Shown: piece after piece, positions 48,417 through 60,829 of the stretch
Numbering within the stretch: position 1 is the first letter of the stretch
Layout: each line of letters opens with the position of its first letter
Assembly (NCBI RefSeq): GCF_026212465.1
Contig: NC_080050.1
Coordinates: 2,562,501-2,626,500 of the forward strand
DNA from: Amaranthus tricolor
Taxonomy: Eukaryota > Streptophyta > Magnoliopsida > Caryophyllales > Amaranthaceae
DNA: 64,000 bases
Direction of reading: 5' to 3'
Position numbers and translations under genes: made by a program
Notes under the pieces: generated by a model
The model's database searches: none
What the model saw: only the letters and a program-made list of their open reading frames with translations
Told to the model about the DNA's origin: nothing

Positions 48417-51348
48417 ATGAGTTCAGATCCCAAAGTTCATTCCTTTCAGGATGTTGCTAAGCACAATCACAAAGATGATTGTTGGTTGATCATTTCTGGG
48501 AAGGTAATCTTTTTAATTCATTTGGTTTTGATTTTGATTCATTTCATGCTTTTAATTTTAGAAATATAATTATTAGGGATTTAGATTTAGATTTTAATTG
48601 CTGCATCTAATTATTAGGGATTTAGAAATATAATTTATGAGATGAGATGGGGTTTAGGATTTAGAAATCCAATTAGGTTTGAAAAGATGAATCTGATAAC
48701 TTTTATACAAATTGAGATAGTATACCCATTACATATCAGATACAGATTACTTTTCAAAGTCAGAATTTACTGTGATTAAGAAGTAAGCTTTTTTTTGTTT
48801 TTTTAATTTTTTATTGGGAGTAGGCAAGAGATTTCTACAAACAAGAGAAGAGGGAATCAATTTTTGGTGGAACCCTTTTATAAGTGTGAAAGAAATAGCT
48901 TTCAAGCTAACCTATAATTCTCATAAATGTAAAAACCTTAGATTTATTCTACACTATCGGTGTAACATGATTCACTAATTTCCTTGCAAATTGCGAATCA
49001 TTAAAAGTGAATTATAGTCGGGTTTGAACTATTTTTGTGTTATTTTGAGGGAATCACGAATTCAAAAAGCAAACTAACTGGCGGATTATGTTATACTGCA
49101 TAACACTATTGTAGTGTGCACCGAATTTCATGTTGAGTGTACTTGATTATACTTGTCAGGTAAAAATACTTGCTATTTTAGTATCTTTGAAGTTGAGCGA
49201 TCTATTTTCTCTCATTTTAGGAAATTGAGTGATCGAATTGACTATCTTCTCTGATTTTATGGATGAATGAAAATGGATGATGAAACTGATTGTTAGAGAA
49301 GGTTGAATCGGTCGGTAGAGGAAGTTGGAATGTTCCAAACATTTGTCTTTTGAGTATGGTAACTGATTTGCTATAGGGATGTACAATTCGTCTAAACTGG
49401 CGTTAAATTTGGTTGTTTCAGTTCGAATTTTTGCCTAAAGTTTGGTATCTGTAACTGTAGAACTCTGCATTATTGTTGTTTCGTAACTTCTAAGAAGACC
49501 CTTCCCTTGCTTAGGATACTTGGTGTATTTTATTTGGGTGATTTATATATCTAATTAAGCTAATAGAACATGTACTATAGGGGAAATTCGAGATTGGGAC
49601 CTAAAATACTTATGGTCTGTTTGATTGTTGGTACTAAATAATGGTAATGAAAATGATTTGTAGTCTAAATTTTCATGAAATGTACATTGTAGTCTAAATG
49701 TACATTGTATTCTCATGGTAATGAAAAATTGAAAATAAAAAAGGTTTTTTTTTGTTTATAACTTTTCATTACTGCCTAATACAACATTTTCAATGGTAGT
49801 ACAATGAAATGAACTTTATGAATAAACTGAGATGATTAAAGTACAACAAACATGACCATAAACTTGTTAAGAGATTTTCACACCAAAATCACGCTAAACT
49901 TTCATTACATTTCCACCACTTAATACTGATTACCAAATGGGCCATTAGTGCACTGTCCATTTCTTTTCTTTTAACTTAAAACATTGAGACAAACTCTAGT
50001 AATACTTTTAGTTGAATATAGTGTAACTTGAACATCATGTTGGCTTGGTGTGCATTTTAGATTTGAGTGAATGGAATTAAAATATGGCCATTTGTTAGGT
50101 CAAAACTTGTTGGATAATAAATTTGAGTGGAGAAGGATATGAATGACTTAAACTTACTAATTGAGATGGTAGGAAATTAGAATGAAGGGTGAAAAAATCC
50201 ACGTGAACGACCATTGAAACTGATATATTTGTTCATGTAGCTGATCTCTATCTTCTGGCATTGTTGTTGTGTTGTTGCACGAGTTAGTGCGATTCTTTTT
50301 ATTTTTTCTTAGCTAGTAGGTTAGGAATTGGAAGTTGGAATGACTACTTACCTACATCGAACGCTCTTCCGCATAATCAGCTGATATATCCATGCTTCTC
50401 GTGACCTGGACTCTGCTCTTGTTCCCGGTCTCTTTATTCTTTGGATGTCATTGAACATTTACTGACCCAGGAGAACACTACTATCAACTAAAGGCAAACT
50501 TAGGCTAGATTGTCATTTAAGGTGATATTAGACCCAATACAGTGTTAAATTAGGCTGGACTTATTATGAATGCTAGCAAAAAATCGGGAAAAAACGAGGT
50601 GTACACACGTCATAAACCTAGAAGATACCATCCCAAAATCATATGACAATGGGAGGAAGTGTTCCGATGACTTATAAAATGTGCACTTTATCTTTAATTC
50701 ATCGATAGATAAACCATCCCAACACCCCCGACATACGAAATTCCCGTCAAATTCGCATGCAATTTTACGTATTTGCTAATGAAATGTACCCTCTTCGCCA
50801 CATTCAATCAAATAGCACGATTTACTTGCTACCAATTGACTTATGATTTGATCACTAAACTATTGATCTACTGCACATCATTTTCTAATCCATTGACGTG
50901 TGTGTTAACAATCAACTCATGCAGGTCTATAACGTAACTTCCTTTCTAGATGATCATCCCGGTGGTGATGATGTTTTGATCCAAGCAACTGGTACGAGTC
51001 CACTTTCAGTTCAAATTCAATTTGTTCTTCCTTGATTCACTTGGAACTAATATGTGTGAAATCGTTTCAGCGAAGGATGCAACGGACGAGTTTGAAGATA
51101 TAGGCCACAGCGAGAACGCAAGAGACATGTTGAAGGATTACTATGTCGGTGAAATTGACGTCTCCACCATCCCAGCAAAAAAGGTTCCTACAAAGCCTCA
51201 GTCTCAACCGTCTAAGGCGACTACTCAGCCCTCTCAGAGCTCCGAATCTTCCGGCTTCTTGATCAAGCTATTGCAATTCTTGCTTCCCTTGATCGTAATT
51301 GGTTTGGCATTTGCCTTGAAGAATTATAAGAAAGAGTCGACCGACTAG
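48417..51348 (+). CDS. cytochrome b5, tail-anchored, 3 exons
   Basis: Exons 48417-48503, 50925-50991 and 51071-51348 with GT..AG introns (phases 0 and 1) give 143 residues. The heme domain opens with VHSFQDVAKHNHKDDCWLII. The HPGG motif (DDHPGGDDVL) supplies heme ligand His40, and FEDIGHS supplies His64. A Ser/Pro/Lys/Gln linker leads to a hydrophobic C-terminal anchor (FLIKLLQFLLPLIVIGLAFAL) and a short basic/acidic tail, as in microsomal plant b5. It would pass electrons from NADH-b5 reductase or P450 reductase to ER fatty-acid desaturases, hydroxylases and some P450s. The long first intron (2.4 kb) contains a MITE and a dispersed repeat. Start choice is the first ATG and matches usual family length. 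Confidence 0.95.
49613..49944. mobile_element. TTA-type MITE in cytochrome b5 intron 1
   Basis: Ends TGGTCTGTTTGATTGTTGGT and (read inward from the right) TGGCCCATTTGGTAATCAGT, with TTA on both flanks (49610-49612, 49945-49947). It has the same family ends as the interrupted element at 19041. It is 332 bp and has no coding capacity; the 3-bp TTA suggests a PIF/Harbinger-mobilised (Tourist-like) element. Confidence 0.75.
50615..50735. repeat. dispersed repeat, copy of 34600-34735
   Basis: In the first intron of the cytochrome b5 gene. CCATCCCAAAATCATATGAC and following words are shared with TAC1 intron 3. The end CCATCCCAACACCCCCGACA looks like the LTR/purine-tract junction of a small LTR element. 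Confidence 0.5.
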
Positions 51349-52009
51349 GTTCTTAAAACTCATCATCAACAACCCAGTATTCCACAAAGACTAGTTCGTA
51401 AAACTAATAAACAAAATTGGTGGAATGAAGATGAATACTCAAGTAAAAGTGATGCGTCTTTGAGCTTGTTGGATTTTTTCTGTGATTTTTATAGGTTTTG
51501 TCAAATTTTATTCACTGTTTTAATACTTTTGAAGGTTAATTTTATTTGTGGTGATGGATATTAATTCAATAACAAATGAGCAGTGTTTGCTGCATAACTT
51601 TTATATTATTTTTGGTGGGTGTTTATACCTAAAATAAATGCGTTAAATATATTTTAGAGTTAAATATACTCTATCTAAATGAGTTCTCTATATCATTAAA
51701 AAATCTTAAACGAGGGAAACTATTGAAGTTATAATCCAAGCTTGTGTCATTGTGTGCTTCAATGGCTTCCTTGTAACACAAAGAAAAAGAAGAATAAATG
51801 CTAGCTAGTTTATATTTGCATCAGGGTCGGGGAGGGTGAGAAAAAAAGGCAATAAAGACATGAGGAAGTTGAGGTTGAAAAAGAGCTTTTTAACTCGAGT
51901 ATTGTCTTGCAAGATAAAGCATGAAAAAAAAATAGAAAACACAACATACGAACCCAACACCATGCAGGAAGATAAAATTAACCTAACCACAAGTAGACAA
52001 AAATGTTAA
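51349..52009. other. 3' flank of cytochrome b5 and intergenic DNA
   Basis: The first 250 bases are probably the 3' UTR. No other gene signal. Confidence 0.5.
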
Positions 52010-52740
52010 AGACAACACTAAAAAAACACTAAGACTCACATGCACCGATCTGGCGTCTCCAACTGCTCTTATCCAATGTCAAGTCTTCCGAAAGGTGCAA
52101 CTCACCCAAGTCCTTCCTAATTTGTTCTTGCTTTCTTATTGTCTTCCACGACCTATTTTACCATTGATCCACTTTTCTCAATGGTGCATCCCTTGGTTTC
52201 CATTGTACATGATCAAACCATCTCAATCTACCGTCACGCAACTTTGCAAAAATTGGAACAATCCTAGCTTTACTCTGATAACCTGATACATAATCTTATC
52301 CATTCCTGATGTAGCTGCACATCCATCTCAACATATGCATCTCCACAACTTTTATTTTTTTCTTATGGGTTTTCTTAATAGGTCAATATTCTTCCCATTT
52401 AACAAGGCGTGCGTTATTAGAAGCTTACTGCTACCCGATAGAATTTACGTTTTAGTTTAGGTGGAAACTTCTTATCGCACAACACCTTGTTAGCTATTCT
52501 CCATTTAAACCATTTAGATTGTACTCGATACGTTACATCTTCATCTATCTCCCCATTACTTAGGATAATTGACCCTAAATATTAAACTTGGTTGAACTAC
52601 CGACCTCATTACCTCCCACGGTAACCCATGTATCTTCCACTTGTTCCTCTCCACTAAATTCATCTTATGTACTCAGTTTTAATGCGACTTATGGACCCTA
52701 AAGATAATTTACGTATGGGCTAATGCCTTGTGTAATATGG
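52010..52740 (-). mobile_element. LINE fragment (RTE-like), 3' end of reverse transcriptase ORF
   Basis: The minus strand reads, with stops and slips, [35 protein letters not shown], a MRWM.G-like piece and GRTWVSCTFRKT. These follow in order the C-terminal part of plant RTE-type LINE ORFs ([18 protein letters not shown]..., CDKK.P.KLKGKFYRT, LRWFGHV). The catalytic RT core is missing, as usual for 5'-truncated LINE copies. Confidence 0.65.
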
Positions 52741-55700
52741 GCCCATCTGCATTTGTGTCATATCATGGACCATGATTCTATGATGCATGCATGACATAAT
52801 ACTCTTCATGGACCATGGTTCATGCTGCAGGAATCATGCACGTAACTCTTTATTGAACAATAATGGTCTATTTTTGATCTTGCTAAAGAAATTGGTGATT
52901 GATGGATAAAGACTGAAGTGAATGGATGATGATAATCAATCATTTATCGTCATCTTTCATTATAGTTTTCTAAAATTGACCTGATTAATGAAAGCCGAAT
53001 ATGATCCCAACCAAAATAATTTGTATATAAAAATTAAAATCATATTGTCAAGAAATTTACAAATACTCAAGAATCGAAATCAAACAAATCCGAGATATTA
53101 TAATAGAAGTAAAATCCATCCAAATACCCAAATATACAATTTTATCCATAGTATACACTTGTGACAACTAGCAATTGAAGAGATTGTCTTTTTAATAAAG
53201 ACTAGAGGCTTGAAATTTTGGGCCAAAAAGTTGGATCATCTTTATTACAAGACTTTTGAATGACCTTTTTGTCAACTCAGGCAATTCATGTAGCTACTTG
53301 CTTTCATTTCAATAGTGGCTACATAAAGATATTGATGTTATTTGATGATTTAGTTACCCATATTATCTTTATTTGTATATAATCAATATGATTTTAAAAA
53401 AAATTTGAGACGAATAAAATAAAATTTCACTTAGTTATATTTTTTCTTATTTAATAAAATGTAAGATAATAGTAATTGATAAACAGTATTTACTAACGTC
53501 ATTTTGTATTTAGCTTAACATTTGAGGATGAGTTTAAGATGGGTCACTTAATGTTTAATATTAAGTTAAATATGGGTTAGTTAACACTTACTACATTGTC
53601 TCGATGTTTTTGCTACATTGATATAAGTTTAGTTTTAAAAGCTTTGATATAAAATGAAGGAGTGATTAAACGTGTGAATGATATTAAAAGAAAATAAAAA
53701 AATAAAAGAAAATGAGTATCACAACACAAACGAAAATTGAAACTAGTTGAGCTAGATGGATGAAGTGTGTCTCATCAAGTTAAAGGCAATTATTTATTAG
53801 CTTACAATTCAATTTAGAATCATTATAATACTAAGAGTTGAGACCAAGAAAGGAAAAGGGTCCTAAAAGGAGGGATAAAATTACCTATTTAACAAAATTG
53901 CTTATAATTCTTTTAAAAAAAAAATTTATTTTCTAAGAACTCTACAATTAAGTATGTTAGGCATAAAATAATTTTAAGATTAATAATATATGGAGAAGTT
54001 CTCATAGGAAGAAATTGGATCGAAAAAGACTTGTGTTGATGTGGGGCTAATCTACAACCACTATGACTAGTATCACAACCTTGAGTGAGGTCGGGATGTT
54101 ACATTCATATTAATTTGGATAAATTATCTAAAACTACTTGGTACAAATATTTGAAATGCAAATTAAAATTCTCAACATATCCATTTTGCAAACTTCTATA
54201 AACATCTCCAAGGTCACGTGGATATATTGTGGATTTTATATACAAATATTGTAAGTTTTTGAGTTTAATTCTCACTTAATTTTCTCTTTACCTCGATCAA
54301 TTCTGTAATTTTAAAAATAATGATTATAAATATTATTGGCTATAAGAATGAAAAGATTTGTCAAAGTTAACTGTTCACATAACTTCTGTCCGAAAATATG
54401 GCAATTTGATGCTACATCAAAGTTATCTCTGATCTGAATAAGACCCCTATATACAACTCACGCTATGGCTCTAGAGAAGGTAAAGACTTTTCAAAGTTGT
54501 AGGAGTAATTTGTTTATGATTTGGCTCAACTTATTTATTCTAAGGTATGTTTCAAAGTTTGTTACGACTAATGTTGTTATTTTGAGGTAATTTTGCTCAT
54601 GAGGACACTATATACTTAAATTTCTTTTTGCGCGGGGCTTTTAGGTAAAATTGATTACATTCTACTGATTCTCTTTCTGGACGTGATATCGGTATGGATT
54701 TTCCGTCACCTTTTTCCACCCAAACTCATTTTCAAGCGAGATAATAGGTTGATGACTATAATGATGTAATTTAGCTTATTTATATCTTTTTTTCTAACGG
54801 CCAAATCCCAGTCCAGTTTGTTTTGTGTTTTGTGTTTTGCATGTGTTTTCTCCTACGTTATCGTGGTGTAATTCACCTCTCTGCAGGGCTCCTACTACTT
54901 GGGGGTTTAATTTGATTGTGTGCATTTCTTCTGCTCTCTCCTTTGAGGGTATGGGTATGATCTGTTAGCTACTTATTCCCCTGTATCCTGACTTTTTGCG
55001 GGACAGTGAGTTGATGACCAAGACTATGACCGACTATCTTCTATCTTCACACCTTGCTATATATTTACGGTTGTACCATTTTTGTTATCTTGTTTTGAAT
55101 AATTTTTAAAAAAAAATGAAATATTATAGAGTAAATACAATTCCAAAGGAGAAAGAAACAAATCATTTATGATGGACCCGACCACTCAAACCCTAATGAT
55201 CTAAAAGGGTACAATACTAAAAAAAGTAAGACAAACCATCTAAGATGAATCCTCTTCCAAGCCCTAGTGAGGACTAAACCTAAGCTAAAAGAAGCGTGAA
55301 CAAGCAAAACACTATAAGGAAAAAAAAGGCAAAAGAGCCTAAATTAAAACAGTACACCACAAGCTAAAGAAATACTTCAGCGATGATCACCGCATCCTGC
55401 CGCATCAACAATCAAAAATCAGTTTAATTTTTATGGAAAATTTATTGGGGTAACCTTTAATTTGTGACTTTTGCATATAGTATATATATATTTTTTTTAT
55501 TTACGTGGTAATTTTGACCTATTAATTTTTCTATTTAGTAGATAAAAAGGAAGTTTTTTTTTATCAACTTTATGCTAATTTTACACAATTAATGACATTT
55601 TTTTAAAAAACAAACCAACTACCTTTTGATTATCCTAATTGACCACATGTCCACATATATCAAAATCCAGCTGAAATAAATACTTAATCTAGCCAATGAC

Positions 55701-56476
55701 TTAATATTTTGTCTACCACATGGAAAAGTTAGAAGCTCAAAATCACCATGTGGATTTAAAAAAAATATTTATCTACCATATGGAAAAGCCAAAACTCGGA
55801 ATTACAATATGATGTTCCTTTTTTTCTTATTTTCTGCAATAAATGATTTTTATTAAATTTTTTTTTCTTCCTAAAAATAACTTATTTTTTGGGAATAATA
55901 TTATTTTAAGGCGATAATAACGAAACCAAATTAGTTAACCTACGTAAAAATAAATTTAGTTTGATAAATAAATTTTTAATTTAAAAAAATAAATTCAATT
56001 TGGTAAGATACTAGGATTCATCGAATGAAACAAAGAAAAAAAAAATTAGTACTTCTTATCGATTTTCAAGAAGAATTTTTTTGATGTGTGTAGTATATTT
56101 GTGTTCCCCTAATTATAAATAACTTTTAAATAATAATTTAAGAGTTTTATAAGCTAGATATTGTAAAATGAATGAGATAACAGAGTGTATCACACTCTTT
56201 TTTTAACAATATTATGGGAAATCGTCGTGTCTAAAATATTGAACCTTATACACACAAATTGTTAGGCTAAATTTATGGAGCCTTTATAATTGCAACGAAA
56301 TCGTTGGTTATGTAAAAGTTACCAATCTCCATGTTTGGTTGTGTACTCTATATGGGATTTGATGTACCATAATGTATATTTTAACTTCTTGAAAGCTTGA
56401 AAGCTTGTGTACTTAGGTCATTACTTTTGAAGTAACACTTCTTTGGATCGAACGAATTGTAATGAATACAAAGGGA
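52741..56476. other. intergenic, AT-rich
   Basis: No gene found. The only recognisable item is an eroded Cassandra LTR near 53900-54103. The 54400-55080 stretch is pyrimidine-rich plain DNA. Confidence 0.5.
53900..54103 (+). mobile_element. eroded Cassandra LTR
   Basis: CTAAGAACTCTACAATTAAG corresponds to the 5S-like part. GAAAAAGACTTGTGTTGATG, GGGGCTAATCTACAACC and a final GATGTTACA follow the Cassandra LTR order. Left border not definable. Confidence 0.65.
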
Positions 56477-56481
56477 GAAAT

Positions 56482-56742
56482 TGTAACACTCCGGCTCCTC
56501 GAATCGCACGTGGAGACTGTAAACTGTCCTTATAGAACTACACAAGTCTTTTCAGCGCATTTTGACCTCACTAGTGCGCACCCAGAAAAACATCCCAGGA
56601 GGTCACACATCTTAAGTTTTACTCCACCAAGCATGCTTAATTGTGGAGTTCTTAACAAATGAGCTCACATGAAAAGAAGATGCACCTTATTGATATGAGT
56701 AGTCTATCAATTCTTTTTTCAAGCTAAATCTAGGATATTATA
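56482..56742 (-). mobile_element. solo Cassandra LTR
   Basis: Starts TGTAACACTCC on the plus strand and ends ATATTATA. GAAAT flanks both sides (56477-56481 and 56743-56747). The minus strand contains the 5S-like GTTAAGAACTCCACAATTAA and a decayed C box. No internal region or second LTR, hence a solo LTR. The terminal CA has mutated to TA. Confidence 0.85.
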
Positions 56743-56799
56743 GAAATTTTGTGGAATACAACTTTCTTTTTGTTTGGAAAACAATTTTTTTTTTTTAAA

Positions 56800-57096
56800 T
56801 GTTAAGGAACCATCTTAACCACAAGTTAAAGTTGATGATTGAGGCACTAAAATATTTTATATACTCTTGACACACCCCATCACATGAGAGCCTTTTGAGC
56901 TAGAAGTGTGGATACAACACACATATAGACCCTTTTATACTATCTGACGCTGAATATTCTACTTTAAATAAGAGGTGGTTGAGATTTGAACTCGTGACCA
57001 TATGTCATGTTGGCTCTGATACCATGTCAAAAAACCAATTCAACTAAAAGCCTAAGCTGATGGTTAAGACCCAGTAATATGTTATATACTCTAACA
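56800..57096 (-). mobile_element. very small TRIM-type element
   Basis: Two direct repeats of 72-73 bp (56800-56872 and 57025-57096), each TG..CA with a shared TTATATACTCT near the end, enclose about 150 bp. The bases just before the right repeat (57013-57024, GGCTCTGATACCA region) are the reverse complement of TGGTATCAGAGCC, an initiator-Met primer site. The bases after the left one (CACCCCATC) give a short purine tract on the minus strand. No clear target duplication. Confidence 0.65.
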
Positions 57097-58531
57097 AGGA
57101 ATTTGAAGAGATTAATTTTCTTAAACAAACAAGGAATTTTTTAAACTGACACAACAAGAAAATAAGGAGTTTTTAGACTCTTATATTTAGACGATTAAGC
57201 AACTGTCTAAAAAATACGTAGTGAAGCTAATTTCTTATAAAACTCTCAAAAAAATATTGTTATTATAGTCCTACTACATTTATAATTTCTTTTTGAAAAA
57301 GCATTGCATTAAAATATTTGAAAATTTACATAATGTTATGGAAGGATTTTCTTTTGGTAAAAAAAAATTGCTAATTGAAGTAAATTTTTTACATGAAAAA
57401 TATACAAAAGAAACGTTTAGCTTTGAGTAGCTAGGCTGAATGAGGGAGAGGAACAAGAAAATCGAACCTAAGATCTTTATTGAGAAAAATGATACTTACT
57501 TTAACGAAAATAACCCTCGATTTTCAACCCTTAGCTAAAATTTGGTTATCTTTCTTCCTTCAATTCCTGATCAGAAATCTACTATAATTAAGCAATTATG
57601 TGGATATACTACAATAATCGTTATCACTTATCACATTCACAGCAATTCACCATCAAATAAATAATACAGATCTTTAATTGAAAAATGTATTATAATAAAA
57701 ACTGTTGCTCTTTGATTATTTTTCTTTTCGTACAAATGTTGTCAATTTCTCTCTTTTCATGCTGGGGCAATCTCAGCATGAATATGATTTGTATTTTAAG
57801 TAATGTTTAATTTGAACGAGTAACATCATTCTTTTGTTTCTACATGTAGCCACATTTGTACATAAAGCACAACCCACTTTAATAGTGGTATAATAGTATT
57901 TAATAAAAAAATTACCGTAAATAATATATTTTATGTTAATTTTAATACTAATTATTGATTAACCATGAATAATGCTAATTTAGAGAGTATTTTTCTAAAA
58001 TAATACCAACTTTAGTTTATTAATCAATTTTACCAATTTTTTTGTCTTATAATCACTTATAGTTAATTTGATTTTTAACATGTTAGGTATTTTCTAGGAA
58101 AATACACCATTAAGTTGATATCATTCATAATTAATTAAAAATTAGTATTAATGTAGGAAAATAAGCAAAAAATTATATTATTCCTGATAATTTTTACTTT
58201 AATAAATGGTGGTTGGTTGTTAATTGTAATTGAGTTTGTTTGATTTGTTTTTCCAAAATACTTCTATGCTCGTAATAATTAAATTAAATTTACTATTTAT
58301 TAATTATTAATATGATCTTAAAAGGAAAACTCCCCATATAAACAAGGATTGCAATTCATCATGATTCATTACACGATGTATCCTCTATAGAAAAACAAGA
58401 ATTGGAATTAATATGAGAAAATAGTCACTATGTTTATATATATTTTTGAAAAAGTGAAGTTAATTGAAAATATATCATTTAATTTGAGAGAAAATCTAAT
58501 TTCATTGTGCTAATGAAACAATATATAGATA

Positions 58532-58859
58532 AAGGTGGCTATGGGTCGGGCCAGATCAGCACATGAGTGGCACAAGCATGACCCACTCAATGCCCCGTAC
58601 GGATCGGAGTGGTCTCTTTACTGGCGAAGTGAGACGCGAGCTTTATACGCTCAGACGATTTTGAAAATGGCAAGTCTTGGCCTGCATGTTATGCCTGCCA
58701 TCTTATAACCAAAATCGAGAAAATGAAAAAAATAAAATGGCACTTCGGTTTATGACACGACTTGTGTACTCGTCGTGTCCAGCGGCCATCGCTGAGTTAA
58801 TGATGCATGATATGACACAACTTTAGTAGGTCCAGGTACGACCCCAACCCATGCTTGTA
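58532..58859. mobile_element. probable non-autonomous hAT element
   Basis: A GC-rich island of 328 bp in AT-rich DNA, flanked by TATAGATA on both sides (58524-58531 and 58860-58867). The ends are imperfect: AAGGTGGCTATGGGTCGGG versus, read inward, TACAAGCATGGGTTGGGG. The flanking repeat is AT-rich, so chance is possible, but 8 bp is the hAT size. Confidence 0.5.
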
Positions 58860-59293
58860 TATAGATAAGAAGAAAGTGATGTTTATTCAATTTTTCTTAG
58901 CTAATAAGTATTAGAATGATCATTATTAAACTTTATTTTTAGTGAACTGTTTGTTTCTCTCAAAAGTTAAGACATTTTTGCATAACTTTATGTTATAAAT
59001 AGATATAAAAAAAAAGCCTATAGAATTCTTAAAAAGCAATAATACAAGTAAATCACACGTGCTTGAATGTTGGGCCAGTTTATAGAAACGCACCTTAAAC
59101 GTTACGTTAGCAAGTTAAATTACAAAAGAAACATTGAACATCTTGTCATTGTAATCTATAGGGTCAAGGAGTCGTATTAAGAAATTTGATTGTATCTTTG
59201 TGATTGATTGGTTGTGGTAGTGGTTGTGGTTGTAGTTATGGTTGCAGTAATATCTTTTTATTTAGTGTATCGATTGTGGGTTTATAGTGATTA

Positions 59294-59522
59294 TACTTTC
59301 TCCGTTCCATTATTCTTGTTATATTTGACTTTTTACGCAATTAAACGTTTTATTTTGTTCATATCATGAAAGTTATATTATGAAAGTATGGAACTAGACA
59401 ATTCAAACAAGATCCTACTTGACTATATTTTTACTTACACATTAGCCACATTATATAAAAGCTTGAACGATGAATGGTGCCCATAACCGAAATATAGCAA
59501 GTATTTAAGAACGAAGGAAGTA
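59294..59522. mobile_element. Stowaway-like MITE
   Basis: Ends TACTTTCTCCGTTCC and (read inward) TACTTCCTTCGTTC, the CTCCCTCCGTTC type, with TA at the borders. 229 bp, AT-rich interior. Confidence 0.65.
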
Positions 59523-59527
59523 GTAAG

Positions 59528-59786
59528 TACTCTCTCATGTTCACTATTATTGTCCTATTTGCTTTTTGAGCATTATTCTTCGATCACTTTTAATTTGAGT
59601 TTTATTCTTAATTTATAAGTTAAAATATAGTCAGGTGAGATATTGTTTAATTCATCTTATTGTACATTTTATTAATATCAACTTATTATAATTTTTACCC
59701 AAGCACAATTAGATATATTTAAGAATAAAATAGTGTATCGGCAAACATGTCAAAACCAAAAAGGACAATAATAATGAATGGGTGTA
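59528..59786. mobile_element. second Stowaway-like MITE, adjacent
   Basis: Begins TACTCTCTCATGTTCACTAT five bases after the previous element. The right end has an inverted ATAGTGAA/TTATTATTGTCC counterpart and a weaker GGGTGTA end. A decayed relative of its interior (TTAAAATATAGTCAAATG) lies near 36290. Confidence 0.55.
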
Positions 59787-60129
59787 TTATTTACTTTACC
59801 AAAAAATTTAAGAAATACGTAATGATTAAAAATTACAGCTATTTGTGTGAGAGACTGTATTAATGAAACGACGTTAAAAATAAGAAGTTTATATTCACAT
59901 ATTTTGAAGTAGTTAAACTATTTAAACTATTTATAAGGTGCGTTCGATATTGAAACGATTTCATACAATAATTTAAGCGAAACACAAAACACAAAGTACA
60001 CTCATTTTATAGTTTCAAAAATATTATGTGAAGTACAAATGATTTTCTACACAAACAAACGCATGGGTGATATATGAAATGAATTGAAAAAAAAAAGGTA
60101 TTCTGCAATAAGATAAAAAAAACAAACAT

Positions 60130-60352
60130 CTTGTATAAGATTGTCTCACCATGAGACGAGCTCATGTATTAGTTCATTTCTTTAATTGATTACTTTAAGA
60201 TCGTAAGTGATCGTTTTAAAGTTATAAGTTACACTCAAAAACTATAAAAAAATGATTATTTTAAAATTATAAGTGATCACTTTAAGGTTATAAGTAATCA
60301 CTTTAAAACAGAATATGTGTATTGTGCCAGCCCAATATAGACTCATCTAAGA
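60130..60352. mobile_element. MITE, copy B of the AAGTGATTACTT family
   Basis: CTTGTATAAGATTGTCTCAC on the left; GTGCCAGCCCAATATAGACT near the right end. Its reverse complement matches 46889-47132 over its length, including the internal AAGTGATCACTTTAAGG words. Confidence 0.7.
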
Positions 60353-60594
60353 ATTATTGAAAAAAATAACATCATGTATAATTGGTGGATATTTGACCTC
60401 AACCCTAACACTTTTGATTTCAATGCAATCCAATGATACCGGACTGAATTCCACACTTATCGAAAGTAGAGAGTCAAATGGTAACATCATGAACATGGGC
60501 TTAAACCCAATTATGGATAATATAATTGGTCAATATAAGGTTTGATTGTGAAATTTAGTATATTTAATTAGGTATATATATAATCATCAATATT

Positions 60595-60829
60595 TTACGA
60601 TGAGACTATTTCTATTAAACTGATTAAATATACACTTTTAATGTTATATTGATCACTTGTAATCTTAAGGTGGTCAATTAAAATCTTAAAGTGAGTAATT
60701 GTAATCTTACAGTAGTCACTTTTTATAGTCTTAATTAAAATAGTCACTTACTCTCTTAAATTAATCAGTTAGAAAAATAAATTGATCGTATGAGTCCATG
60801 TCATGATGAGACGATTTCTTATAAGACGA
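60595..60829. mobile_element. MITE, copy C of the AAGTGATTACTT family
   Basis: GATGAGACTATTTCTATTAA on the left and GATGAGACGATTTCTTATAA on the right. The interior has the same TCTTAAAGTGA/TAATCTTA words as copies A and B. It lies 240 bp from copy B. Confidence 0.6.
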
